This document shows, one piece after another, positions 1 to 7,886 of a stretch of 37,364 nt of DNA. The translations under genes were made by a program, and so were the position numbers. Origin of the DNA: Candidatus Odinarchaeia archaeon (GTDB lineage Archaea > Asgardarchaeota > Odinarchaeia > Odinarchaeales > Odinarchaeaceae); contig JAHQXC010000004.1 in NCBI GenBank assembly GCA_029856525.1, positions 1 to 37,364 of the forward strand, written 5' to 3'. The first letter of the stretch is position 1; each line of letters begins with the position of its first letter. The notes below the pieces were generated by a model, which had not been told where the DNA came from, searched no databases, and saw only the letters and a list, made by a program, of their open reading frames with translations.

Positions 1-287
1 CTTATTATTTGGAAGAATTGTTTGAAATCATTTACACTAGTTTTCGCATCCGCTAATATAACGGCGATAACATCATCGTTAAGTTTTTTGAAGAATACTT
101 TTCGATCGGATATTAAAAGCTCACGCGGCTCTGATTTAAAGGCTTCTCTGAAAAACGAGCTGAAAGCGCTTAGAAAACCAGCTATAATCTCCGGGGAGAG
201 GCCCCCTCCGATGAAATCTTTACGATATAATAGTTTACCTCCATCGGTGATTATGTAAACCTGTTTTAACGAGTTTTTCTGATCCAT
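1..287 (-). CDS. Partial longin/roadblock-like protein (3' end off window)
   Basis: Reading the minus strand from the ATG at 287-285 gives 95 codons open to the window edge (MDQKNSLKQVYII...). The ORF track misses it because no stop lies inside the window; the plus ORF at 22-258 is its shadow. A GGTG ribosome-binding motif sits just upstream of the ATG. The pattern of a strand, 'TDGGKLLYRK', a helix 'IAGFLSAFSSFFREAF', then strands 'ELLISDRKVFFKK' and 'VIAVILAD' resembles the longin/roadblock-type sandwich domains abundant in Asgard archaea, which in eukaryotes scaffold or regulate small GTPases. A small GTPase and a roadblock protein elsewhere in the window fit that theme. The fold is inferred from pattern only; the C-terminus is not visible. 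Confidence 0.6.
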   Translation of the reverse strand, partial: MDQKNSLKQVYIITDGGKLLYRKDFIGGGLSPEIIAGFLSAFSSFFREAFKSEPRELLISDRKVFFKKLNDDVIAVILADAKTSVNDFKQFFQII

Positions 288-581
288 TCACACACCTTAT
301 CTCTCACCGGGTTTTATTATTAAATATGCGCTCTATTTTATTATAATATGAAATACACTTTTATTATAAAAATTGATTGTATAAATTAAACAGAGGAATT
401 GATTATTAAATTCTTTTTTGCTTTTAAATTTATTTTTAAGATTAAAGTTTAACGTTTTAAAAAATATAATCTAGATTTAATTAAAAATTATTGTTAGCTT
501 TCGCTAAGACTAAAATATTACCATAGCAAATAAATAGTATTAGGGAGCGTATTATTTTAGGTCATAGGCGGGATTTAAACC
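288..581. promoter_or_regulatory. Divergent intergenic region upstream of polB
   Basis: About 294 very AT-rich bases separate the divergent longin-like gene and polB, so both promoters should lie here. Several TATA-like stretches are present (for example around 425-437), but none can be singled out by eye. A short perfect hairpin, TTAGC-TTTC-GCTAA at 494-507, lies about 75 bases before the polB start and could be an operator or leader structure. No coding potential was seen. Confidence 0.35.
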
Positions 582-3500
582 ATGGCTTTTAAGCTTGAAG
601 AGTTTATTAAAGATTCTGTTAAACTCAGCAATCATGTAAGCACCCAGGACACCGGGTTGAATAAAATGCCATCGCAATCTAGTAGTAATATAATTGCCGA
701 GTCTCCGCCGGATTTAAGCCGAAGTATTCTATTATCAGTTAACTATGACGGTGTTAAAGGCCTCGCCTATGCTAAACTATACTGTTTAGAAGATAATAGA
801 ATCTATTTCTGGTATGATAACACTCAGCATCATCCATATTGTTTAACCGATTTAAATGAGGAGGAGCTTAAAACTATAGAAGCCTTGATGAAACATCCCG
901 GGTTACTTGGATTTAAAAAAATTAGAAAGCATAGTCTACTATATGATAGAGATATTGAAATGGTTAAAATAGAGGCTAAGGATCCTTTAAGCATAGGCGG
1001 TAAAAAGAATTCGATAAGAGAGATTCCAGGTCTTAGAACATGGGAGAGTAATATTAGATACCATCACTCTTATATTATGGATAGACAGTTAACCCCAGGC
1101 TGTATATACTATATTAAAAACGGTGTTCTACGCGAAGAATCATATGAGATGACTCCTGAACAATTAGCTGAAATAAGGCATCTTTTCAAAGAGGATTTAA
1201 AAATATACGAGGATCTTATAAAACGCTATCTACCGAGGATAATGGATGCAATCCCTGAATTATACCGTGTCGCGCTTGATATAGAAGTATCCACTCCTGT
1301 AGAGGATTTCATACCTGAACCTGAGACTTCAGAGTATCCGATAATATCTGTAGCTTTAGTGGATAGTAAAGATAATAGTAGGGTTCTTCTCTTATCCAAC
1401 GGTCAGAGTAAAGGTGTCAGACCTGAAAGCTTCCCCCAGGATGTTAAACTAGAATATTTTGAAAACGAAGTAGATTTAATTCGAACCGTTTTCTCATATA
1501 TAAGCGAGGTGCCTATACTATTAACTTTTAACGGCGATAATTTTGATTTAAGATACCTATATTATCGAGCTAAAAAATTAGGTGTTAGCGAGGATCAGAT
1601 TCCTATAGTTTTAGGAGACTACGCTGAACTTAAGAAGGGTATTCACATAGATCTCTACCCGTTTTTCAACAATGTATCGATTAAAGGCTATGCTTTCAGT
1701 AACCGATATATCGAATCAACTCTTAACAGTATAGCTAAATCTCTTTTAAACGAGGAGAAAATTCAATGCGATAAATTTATCACAGACCTCTCTTTAATGG
1801 AGCTCGCTCACTACTGCTGGAATGACAGCAGGCTTACAATGAAATTGACGAAATTTAATAATGAACTTGTGATGAGACTGATAATATTATTGATGAGAAT
1901 CTCCCATCTCCCCATAGAGGATTTAACTAGAACAGCGGTTTCAGCTTGGATTCGAAACCTCATGTTCTATGAACACCGGTATAAAAACTATTTAATACCG
2001 AATCAAGAGGATATATTAAAAGAGAAAGGGGAAATCCACAGTCAATCAATAATTAAAGGTAAAAAGTTTAAAGGAGCTATAGTTATAGAGCCGGTTAGAG
2101 GGGTTCACTTTAATGTAGTTGTTTTAGACTTCGCATCTCTTTATCCATCTATAATAAAGAAATATAATCTCTCATATGAAACAGTTCAATGCCCTGACCC
2201 TGATTGTAAAAATAATATTCTCCCTGGAACCGATTACTGTGTATGCAAGAAAAGGATAGGATTATTCTCTTCAATAGTAGGTTTTCTAAGAGATCTGCGT
2301 GTAAACTGGTTTAAAGTGAAGGCTAAAGATAAAAGTATAATACAGGAAACCCGAGACTACTATAAAGTTATAGAGCAGGCTTTAAAAGTTTTCATAAACG
2401 CTTGCCTCCCAGCGGATGAAGAGATACTAGTTAGAAGAGAAGACGGCTTACTTGAGAAGATTAGTATAGGTGAACTTAAAAAAAGAGATTGGAAAAAATT
2501 AAACGTTCTCTCAGTTCACAACACGCGCATTGGATTCGGTGAACCCTTCTTTTCACCTATACTAGACTTTGAAAAAAAATATAGCGCTGAATTAATAACT
2601 ATTACCACGGAAGATGGGCGTGAAATAAAATGCTCGCCTAATCATATTATCCCTAAAATTTCAGGAGGCGTTATTCAGGAGGCGCAGGCCTGCGATTTAA
2701 CACCGGGCGTAGATATTTTAATATACGCGCCAGCTCTTCTACCTGAAAAAAATATTGATCGGCTATTCATCCCAGACGTGTTATCTAATAAAGTGAAAAT
2801 CATAGTTAAATACCCTGCTCTAAACTCCCGGCTACTCTCCGTTCATCACTCTCAAAAAATCGCCTATTCAGCTGACGGAGGCTCCACAACCGTTGATTGG
2901 AATTTAATACCAGACGAGGAGAAGAAGATTATTAGAGATGAGTCGAATAATCTGGAATTTAAAATAGGATGGAACTCAAGTAACTGGTATCCAGGTTATT
3001 TGAATATAAACGATGATTTCATAAAACTTTTAGGCTATTATCTTAAGATAGGTGAGGTTGAACGAAACTATATTATTTTCAACACTCAATGTTCAAACAA
3101 TGTAAACCATGTGCTCTACTGTTTAAAACGTTTAAACCCAGGGTTAGATTATAAGATAATCAGTGCTGGAGTAAACAGTGTTAAAGTGAAATCTAAAATT
3201 TTAGCTTTAATATTAAGGAGATTATGCGGTGTTAAAAATAATAAAACTATTCCATTATATTTATTGAATCATAGAACTGCGAAGTTAATTTTACAATCCT
3301 ACACTGAGCTCGATGAATGCAATGTTATTAAAGTGAAAGGGAGAAAACTGAAAAATGATCTTATATACATCTTTGACTGTCTGAGGGTTAAATTCCACTG
3401 TGAAAGTGTAGGTGAAGACGAATATACATTTAGAATCAGCGGATTCTCAGCCGCTGAACATGAATTTAACAAAAAACTTGGAGGTCTTATCTTAAAACGT

Positions 3501-4403
3501 GTAGCAGCCATTAAACCTGTAAAAGGTAAGCGATACGTTTACGACTTATCGACTGTAAACGGCTGGTTTGTTTCAACTAATAATATAATAGTCCATAACT
3601 CTTACGGTGTGATAGGCAGCGATGTCTTCCCATTATATACTCCGCCTGTAGCTGACAGTACTACCGCTATAGGCAGATACGCTATAACTAAAGTTATTGA
3701 AAAAGCTAAATCCCTAGGCGTTCAAGTATTATACGGTGACACTGACAGCGTCTTCTTAAAGAATCCTTCAAGAGACCAGGTTAACGCGCTTATCGAATGG
3801 AGTTCACGAGAACTTGGCATAGACTTAGATGTTGATAAAATATACCGTTACGTGGCTTTAAGCGATCGGAAGAAAAATTACTTAGGAGTTTATGAGAACG
3901 GTGATGTTGACATTAAAGGGTTAACTGGTAAAAAGAAGCATGTCCCAGTATTCCTCCAGAGAGCTTTCAACGAGATGATAAAGGTTTTAAGTAATGTTCA
4001 CAGTGAACAGGAGTTTAACGAGGCTAAAAATAAAATCAGAGAGATTGCAACATCGCTTTACAGGAAAATCGAGCGCAGGGAAATACCTTTAGAAGAATTA
4101 GCGTTTAAAGTTCAAATGAGTAAACCGATTGAATCCTACACTAAGACAACACCCCAGCATATTAAAGCCGCTAAGCTTTTAGAGGATAGAGGGAAAGAGG
4201 TTAAACCGGGCGGGATAATCGCATTCGTTAAGACACGTGACGAGCTCGGTGTTAAGCCTTTATCCATAGCATCCATCAACGACATAGACACTGAAAAATA
4301 CAAGGAGGCGATTGAATCTACATTCGATCAGGTACTTGACTCTCTGAACATCGATTTCAAAGAGGTTATGGGTATCCGTAAGCTCTCTGATTTCTTCAGC
4401 TAA
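582..4403 (+). CDS. polB: Family-B DNA polymerase precursor with intein
   Basis: Replicative or repair family-B DNA polymerase with 3'-5' proofreading exonuclease. Exonuclease motifs are visible: Exo I DIE (D233, E235), Exo II NGDNFD (about 317-322), Exo III YCWND (D415). Polymerase motif A is DFASLYPSII (D516), motif B is KVFINA|SYG, and motif C is YGDTDS (D1053, D1055). A Cys cluster (CPDPDC...CVC) sits in the palm/fingers region, as in some crenarchaeal-type PolB enzymes. The 1273-residue ORF contains a 399-residue intein at residues 608-1006 that interrupts motif B, so the mature enzyme would be 874 residues. The start is the ATG in 'aaaccATGGCT', after a GGCGGG stretch. Which archaeal PolB subfamily (B1, B2 or B3) it belongs to is not settled here. 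Confidence 0.96.
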   Translation: MAFKLEEFIKDSVKLSNHVSTQDTGLNKMPSQSSSNIIAESPPDLSRSILLSVNYDGVKGLAYAKLYCLEDNRIYFWYDNTQHHPYCLTDLNEEELKTIEALMKHPGLLGFKKIRKHSLLYDRDIEMVKIEAKDPLSIGGKKNSIREIPGLRTWESNIRYHHSYIMDRQLTPGCIYYIKNGVLREESYEMTPEQLAEIRHLFKEDLKIYEDLIKRYLPRIMDAIPELYRVALDIEVSTPVEDFIPEPETSEYPIISVALVDSKDNSRVLLLSNGQSKGVRPESFPQDVKLEYFENEVDLIRTVFSYISEVPILLTFNGDNFDLRYLYYRAKKLGVSEDQIPIVLGDYAELKKGIHIDLYPFFNNVSIKGYAFSNRYIESTLNSIAKSLLNEEKIQCDKFITDLSLMELAHYCWNDSRLTMKLTKFNNELVMRLIILLMRISHLPIEDLTRTAVSAWIRNLMFYEHRYKNYLIPNQEDILKEKGEIHSQSIIKGKKFKGAIVIEPVRGVHFNVVVLDFASLYPSIIKKYNLSYETVQCPDPDCKNNILPGTDYCVCKKRIGLFSSIVGFLRDLRVNWFKVKAKDKSIIQETRDYYKVIEQALKVFINACLPADEEILVRREDGLLEKISIGELKKRDWKKLNVLSVHNTRIGFGEPFFSPILDFEKKYSAELITITTEDGREIKCSPNHIIPKISGGVIQEAQACDLTPGVDILIYAPALLPEKNIDRLFIPDVLSNKVKIIVKYPALNSRLLSVHHSQKIAYSADGGSTTVDWNLIPDEEKKIIRDESNNLEFKIGWNSSNWYPGYLNINDDFIKLLGYYLKIGEVERNYIIFNTQCSNNVNHVLYCLKRLNPGLDYKIISAGVNSVKVKSKILALILRRLCGVKNNKTIPLYLLNHRTAKLILQSYTELDECNVIKVKGRKLKNDLIYIFDCLRVKFHCESVGEDEYTFRISGFSAAEHEFNKKLGGLILKRVAAIKPVKGKRYVYDLSTVNGWFVSTNNIIVHNSYGVIGSDVFPLYTPPVADSTTAIGRYAITKVIEKAKSLGVQVLYGDTDSVFLKNPSRDQVNALIEWSSRELGIDLDVDKIYRYVALSDRKKNYLGVYENGDVDIKGLTGKKKHVPVFLQRAFNEMIKVLSNVHSEQEFNEAKNKIREIATSLYRKIERREIPLEELAFKVQMSKPIESYTKTTPQHIKAAKLLEDRGKEVKPGGIIAFVKTRDELGVKPLSIASINDIDTEKYKEAIESTFDQVLDSLNIDFKEVMGIRKLSDFFS
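2403..3599 (+). other. Intein in PolB motif B (degenerate homing endonuclease)
   Basis: In-frame 399-residue intein. It begins with Cys (CLPADEEIL), ends with ...IIVHN and is followed by Ser of the extein (SYGVIGS). Removing it restores KVFINA-SYGV, the canonical KxxxNSxYG motif, at the site called pol-b in archaeal polymerase inteins. Splicing residues look intact: Cys1, a block-B His within 'CSPNH' (H688; SxxH instead of the usual TxxH), and the penultimate His plus terminal Asn. The central domain is of LAGLIDADG type but degenerate. Block C reads LLGYYLKIGE (residues 816-825), with Ile where the acidic catalytic residue belongs. The second motif reads ILQSYTELDE (about 903-912), with the acid kept but glycines lost. 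Protein splicing is therefore likely, homing unlikely. Confidence 0.92.
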
Positions 4404-4472
4404 ACTATTTATAATCTAAGCTTAAACTTCGTAGTGAAACTACAAAAATTATAGAAAGATTTTTAATATTTA

Positions 4473-4484
4473 AAATATATATTA
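4473..4484 (+). promoter_or_regulatory. Probable TATA box of TrmB/GTPase operon
   Basis: An A/T-only run 'aaatatatatta' lies about 30-38 bases before the ATG at 4512 and is followed by a GAGGG ribosome binding site. This spacing fits an archaeal TATA box with a short leader. The surroundings are also AT-rich, so the exact position is uncertain. Confidence 0.4.
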
Positions 4485-4511
4485 AGTTTAATAAATATAA
4501 GAGGGTTTTAA

Positions 4512-5339
4512 ATGCCACTTCATGGAACAGCTAGCGACATAGTTAAAAAACTAGTGGAACTAGGATTCACCACATATGAGGCTAAAGTCTATTTAGTGTT
4601 ATCTACTGAAGGCCCATTAAACCCCACGGAAATAGCTGATAAATCAGGTGTCCCCAGACCAAACGTGTACAGGGTTCTCGAGAAGCTTGAAGCTGAAGGC
4701 TATGCTAGACGAGAGGCTGTTCCGAGAGGAGCCAGATATTTAGCGGTAACCCCTGAAGAGGTTATTTCAAAAATAGAGCAGCATCTTAGAAATAAAACAG
4801 CAGCCGTAGAAGAGCTTAAAGGGCTTATCAAGTCGCTTAAACCAGCCGAGATCGTAAGCGCAAGTGAAACCATGTGGCTTGTAAACGGCGTTGAAGAAAT
4901 AAAAAATTTAGTTCAGAAGTCGATTCTAAAATCAGAGAAAGAGCTTATCATTCTCTCACCCCCCTTGTTCGGGCAGGAAACATTAGAAGAGAAAAAAAAT
5001 GTTTTAGACCAGCTGATCAAAAAAGTGGAGGCTAAAGTGGAGTTAATAATAGGATGGCCTATAGGCAAGGAAGATGTAGATTTCGTTCAAGAATTATTAA
5101 AAAAGGCGACAGTCTACCACTGGAGTCTAGGAGAAGTACCTATGGGAATATACTGCTCTGATGGAAAAGAGTGTTTGATAACATTCATAGGTAAATGGGC
5201 GCCTATACTAACATATGATTTAGGTTTATGGATAAGAAATCCTATATACGTGAAACCTATAGAATATTTAGCTAGTAAATTATTGACTATTACAAAACCC
5301 GCCGAGGAACGTATTCGCGAATTAATGGAGGCGCATTAA
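4512..5339 (+). CDS. TrmB-family transcriptional regulator
   Basis: A 275-residue DNA-binding regulator of the archaeal TrmB family. Residues about 8-75 form a winged helix (LGFTTYEAKVYLVL, then IADKSGVPRPNVYRVLEKLE). A coiled segment follows (about 85-110). The C-terminal domain of about 160 residues has the PLD-like TrmB effector/dimer fold pattern (MWLVNGVEEI, ELIILSPP, VELIIGWP). Known relatives repress or activate sugar transport and central-carbon genes in response to sugars. The ligand here is not evident, and no transporter or glycolytic gene is adjacent. The stop codon abuts the TTG start of the GTPase gene, so the two are almost certainly co-transcribed, an unusual pairing. The start is an ATG preceded by GAGGG. 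Confidence 0.88.
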   Translation: MPLHGTASDIVKKLVELGFTTYEAKVYLVLSTEGPLNPTEIADKSGVPRPNVYRVLEKLEAEGYARREAVPRGARYLAVTPEEVISKIEQHLRNKTAAVEELKGLIKSLKPAEIVSASETMWLVNGVEEIKNLVQKSILKSEKELIILSPPLFGQETLEEKKNVLDQLIKKVEAKVELIIGWPIGKEDVDFVQELLKKATVYHWSLGEVPMGIYCSDGKECLITFIGKWAPILTYDLGLWIRNPIYVKPIEYLASKLLTITKPAEERIRELMEAH

Positions 5340-5861
5340 TTGAGTAAAAAATACGTGTTTAAACTGGTAGTTTTAGGAGATGAAAGAGTAGGTAAAACCT
5401 CTCTCATATTCAGATATACTGAAAGAAGATTTCTAGGAGACTATAAACCTACGATAGGAATCGATTTCTCAGCTAAACTTGTCGAGATAGGTAAATATAA
5501 TGTTGATCTTATCATCTGGGATTTAGGCGGACAGGAGAAGTACAGGATTTTGAGAAAACACTATTTAGAAGGCGCTAGGGGAGCTATACTAGTATTCGAT
5601 TTAACTAACAGCCAGTCTCTTGAACATATAAACAGCTGGTATACTGATCTTCAACAAAACTGCGGTGACGTCCCAGCCATACTCGTCGGTAATAAAGCTG
5701 ATTTAGTTCAAGAACGGAAAGTATCAGCTGAAGAAGCTAGAAGAAAAGCTGAACTGTTAGGGTTAAAATATATGGAATGCTCAGCTAAAGATGGAACAGC
5801 GGTTGATGAAGCGTTCAAGGATATAACCCAGCAGATGATAGAGAAATATGTATACGGCTGA
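5340..5861 (+). CDS. Rab/Ras-like small GTPase
   Basis: A single-domain 173-residue P-loop GTPase with all five G motifs: G1 GDERVGKT (13-20), switch-I Thr38 in KPTIGIDF, G3 DLGGQ (61-65), G4 NKAD (118-121) and G5 CSAK (147-150). The 'TIGIDF' and 'ARGAILVFDLT' segments are Rab/Ras-like, while 'WDLGGQ' is the Arf/G-alpha form of G3 rather than the Rab form WDTAGQ. The catalytic Gln65 is present. The C-terminus (IEKYVYG) has no Cys for prenylation, so membrane binding, if any, must use another route. The TTG start is supported by GGAGG within the 3' end of the upstream gene and zero spacing to it. Eukaryote-like Ras-superfamily GTPases are hallmarks of Asgard genomes, though related proteins occur elsewhere. 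Confidence 0.93.
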   Translation: MSKKYVFKLVVLGDERVGKTSLIFRYTERRFLGDYKPTIGIDFSAKLVEIGKYNVDLIIWDLGGQEKYRILRKHYLEGARGAILVFDLTNSQSLEHINSWYTDLQQNCGDVPAILVGNKADLVQERKVSAEEARRKAELLGLKYMECSAKDGTAVDEAFKDITQQMIEKYVYG

Positions 5862-5868
5862 ATTCGAT

Positions 5869-6024
5869 TCAACGTTTAACAGGAAACTCATAACCACACT
5901 CAGGGCATTTACAAAAACCACAGTCGCCTAAAGACCTACTAGGGCATGAACCGCACGCGAAAACTCGACCATAAGATATATTAAAGGTGAAACCGCATTT
6001 AGGGCATTTAACAAGATTACTCAT
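5869..6024 (-). CDS. Small zinc-ribbon protein (51 aa)
   Basis: Too short for the ORF track. The minus strand from the ATG at 6024 to the TGA at 5869-5871 encodes 51 residues dominated by four cysteine pairs: CPKC (7-10), CGSC (24-27), CGFC (35-38) and CPEC (40-43), ending CGYEFPVKR. This density of CxxC knuckles is only expected in a real zinc-binding protein. It resembles the small archaeal zinc-finger proteins with two zinc sites, whose roles (nucleic-acid or protein contact) are mostly unknown. A second in-frame ATG lies at 6033 and could be the start instead. It converges on the GTPase gene with only a few bases between the stops. Confidence 0.8.
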   Translation of the reverse strand: MSNLVKCPKCGFTFNISYGRVFACGSCPSRSLGDCGFCKCPECGYEFPVKR

Positions 6025-6176
6025 ATCAACCATCTCTTTAAGCTAAAGAAACTTTAACCATACATTTTTTAAACTTAACTCTAAATTACAGCTATATAAG
6101 CTGAGAGGAAACAATAAATACCAGCGTTAGCAAATTAACTATAATAATTTTAATCCATGTTTAAGATTGATGGAAA

Positions 6177-6800
6177 ATGGAGATCAAAGGATATATATTG
6201 ATAAAAGGGAATGTATACCCGGCCTCTGAAGTGTTAAAGGCGATTGCTAAAAATCCTCATATAAGGTTATCTTTAACTGATAAAGGAGCTCTACTGATAG
6301 GGGACTCCAAGATCGATAAATTAAACGAGCCTCTACCGAACATAATCAAAAACATTCTCTGCTTTAAAGCGTTAGCATACTGCTGTCCACTAGACAGGCC
6401 TTGCTCCAACCGAGATTTAGCATTAGAATTATTGGGGATAAGTAAAACAGTGTATAAGAATCTTAAAGAAGAATTCGAGGGGAAACTGTTAAACTATATT
6501 AGTGAATCAGGAATTCAAGGTAAATCTATACCAGGTAAAGAAATATTTTACAGTGAGCAACCTGACCGTGATATTTTAGAAGAATGGGATTTCTCATCTC
6601 TATCGAAACCTGAGAATCCTTATAAAAATGTAGAGGAGAGTAAACATGGAGAGACTGACGCGTTAAACTTCTTTACAATTTTAAGCGGTGAAACAGAATC
6701 TGAAAGACGGAAAGAAATTTATTGTAAAAGATGCGGGCGAAGCGTCGAAGCTTCAGCCAGATACTGTCCTAATTGTGGTAGTTTAATCGAAAAAGTTTAA
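6177..6800 (+). CDS. Unknown protein with C-terminal zinc ribbon
   Basis: A 207-residue protein with no family I can name with confidence. The N-terminal half contains a short alpha/beta segment (about 1-50) and a Cys-containing helical patch 'CCPLDRPCSNRDLALELLGIS' region (about 68-90) that looks like a conserved helix-turn unit. The middle (about 115-175) is polar and probably a linker. The C-terminus is a typical zinc ribbon, CKRCG...YCPNCGSLIEK (about 180-205), of the kind found at the ends of many archaeal regulatory or adaptor proteins. An out-of-frame ATG overlaps just upstream; the in-frame ATG at 6177 is used. It stands alone, just before repeat copy 1. Confidence 0.75.
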   Translation: MEIKGYILIKGNVYPASEVLKAIAKNPHIRLSLTDKGALLIGDSKIDKLNEPLPNIIKNILCFKALAYCCPLDRPCSNRDLALELLGISKTVYKNLKEEFEGKLLNYISESGIQGKSIPGKEIFYSEQPDRDILEEWDFSSLSKPENPYKNVEESKHGETDALNFFTILSGETESERRKEIYCKRCGRSVEASARYCPNCGSLIEKV

Positions 6801-6814
6801 AATAATTACAGAAA

Positions 6815-6949
6815 TTAGTTTTATAAATTTCGCTGCTGGAAGAGCAATGGTTTTAAGTGGTTGATGCGAACCAGCCTAAAATCTCACAGTGTACTTGTTA
6901 ACAGCACGCTGCGCGAGGGGAGAACCCCGTCTTTAGATGTGGGTAGTTC
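6815..6949 (+). mobile_element. Repeat copy 1: IS200/IS605 right-end-like element
   Basis: The first about 91 bases (ttagttttataaatttcgct...) are repeated with one mismatch at 9758-9848, and a looser match continues to the end. The element holds small hairpins: TGGTT-gatgcg-AACCA, GGGG-agaa-CCCC and CCCCGTC-ttta-GATGTGGG. The terminal pattern 'gaaccccgtctttagatgtgggtagttcac' is of the type seen at right ends of archaeal IS200/IS605 (TnpB-type) elements, where the omega-RNA scaffold also lies. No tnpA or tnpB is present. A frame reading NFAAGRAMVLSG* could be a scrap of a TnpB C-terminus, but this is tentative. It ends a few bases from the 3' end of the radical SAM gene. Confidence 0.5.
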
Positions 6950-6953
6950 ACTT

Positions 6954-7886
6954 TCAAGTTATTAAAGGTTTAATTCTTCTCCCAACATTAAACATTCTAA
7001 ACCATTCACTGTCATTTAAAAATAATCCAGCGTAGGCTCCAGCATTACATCCTATACCACACCTTTCACATATAGGTTTAGCTCCATCACTATCTGTATT
7101 AGAAATCACGCATGATTGTTTTCTTCTACCTTTATTATCCAAATTTATAAAAAACCATTTCGGACAGTTTAAACTCCACCCTCCATCTCTAAATAAATTT
7201 AACTGCATTGAGGTGTTAGCGATAAAATCAGGGAGTTTCTCTTTTATTCTTATTATGTTATCTATAGTAGCATTCCGCTCTTTCCCGTAGGGTAACCACA
7301 ATTCGTCATCATAGGAAAACGGTGTGTGAAACTGAAATGTAATCGCTTGAGCTATAGGATACCACTCGCTAATAACTTTCGGAATTACTTTATAGTTTAA
7401 TCTGTTTATCGTCATATTAATTACACATTTTATATCTGGATGGTCAATTATATTCTGTTTTATTTTTTCGTATATTTTCGCGCCTCTAATCATATTATGT
7501 ATCGACTCTGTTCCATCTATCGAGGTGAAATAACCCACACCGAAATTAATTAAAGGGATTGTCCCATTTGTTACTATGGAGACATTCCTCCACTTCATCT
7601 CATCTAAAATAGCTTCAATAACATCAACTCTAAGAAGCGGTTCACCGCCAGTTAAACTAATAGCGCATACTCCTTTCTCTATAATTTCTTTCCTTACTAT
7701 ACTTCTCCATTCATCGGCGCTTAACTCCCTGCTTGAATCATTATTTCGCCACCAGTAGCAGTGAATACAATTTAAATTACAGGCAGAGGTAATATCTATA
7801 GAACCGAATATCGGAATTTTTTTACCAAACAACTTTATTTGAATTATCTTCGAAGCGATTTCAGCGATGGTAATTATTTTTTTCAA
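6954..7886 (-). CDS. Radical SAM protein with SPASM-like C-terminus
   Basis: A 310-residue radical SAM enzyme. The N-terminal strand leads into the cluster motif CNLNCIHCYW (about residues 36-45), which binds a 4Fe-4S cluster used to cleave S-adenosylmethionine. The 'GGEP' motif follows (SLTGGEPLLR, about 79-88). The C-terminal part carries extra cysteines (CPKWFF...SCVI...CERCGIGC), as in SPASM/twitch-type auxiliary cluster domains, which often modify peptides or cofactors. No precursor peptide gene was found in the 340-base gap upstream, so the substrate is unknown. The start is a TTG after GGAAGG. It is very AT-rich and lies between the two repeat copies, which suggests it may be an acquired cargo gene. 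Confidence 0.85.
   Translation of the reverse strand: MKKIITIAEIASKIIQIKLFGKKIPIFGSIDITSACNLNCIHCYWWRNNDSSRELSADEWRSIVRKEIIEKGVCAISLTGGEPLLRVDVIEAILDEMKWRNVSIVTNGTIPLINFGVGYFTSIDGTESIHNMIRGAKIYEKIKQNIIDHPDIKCVINMTINRLNYKVIPKVISEWYPIAQAITFQFHTPFSYDDELWLPYGKERNATIDNIIRIKEKLPDFIANTSMQLNLFRDGGWSLNCPKWFFINLDNKGRRKQSCVISNTDSDGAKPICERCGIGCNAGAYAGLFLNDSEWFRMFNVGRRIKPLIT

Noticed and set aside
22-258. Plus-strand ORF of 78 residues
   Set aside because: It is the shadow of the partial minus-strand gene, whose reading frame has a domain-like pattern and a proper ribosome binding site.
3299-3511. Minus ORF inside the polB intein
   Set aside because: Antisense shadow of an in-frame coding region; no ribosome binding site or family pattern.
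4420-4460. Small hairpin GTAGT-gaa-ACTAC after polB
   Set aside because: The stem is only 5 bp and no T-run follows within a useful distance; not enough to call a terminator.
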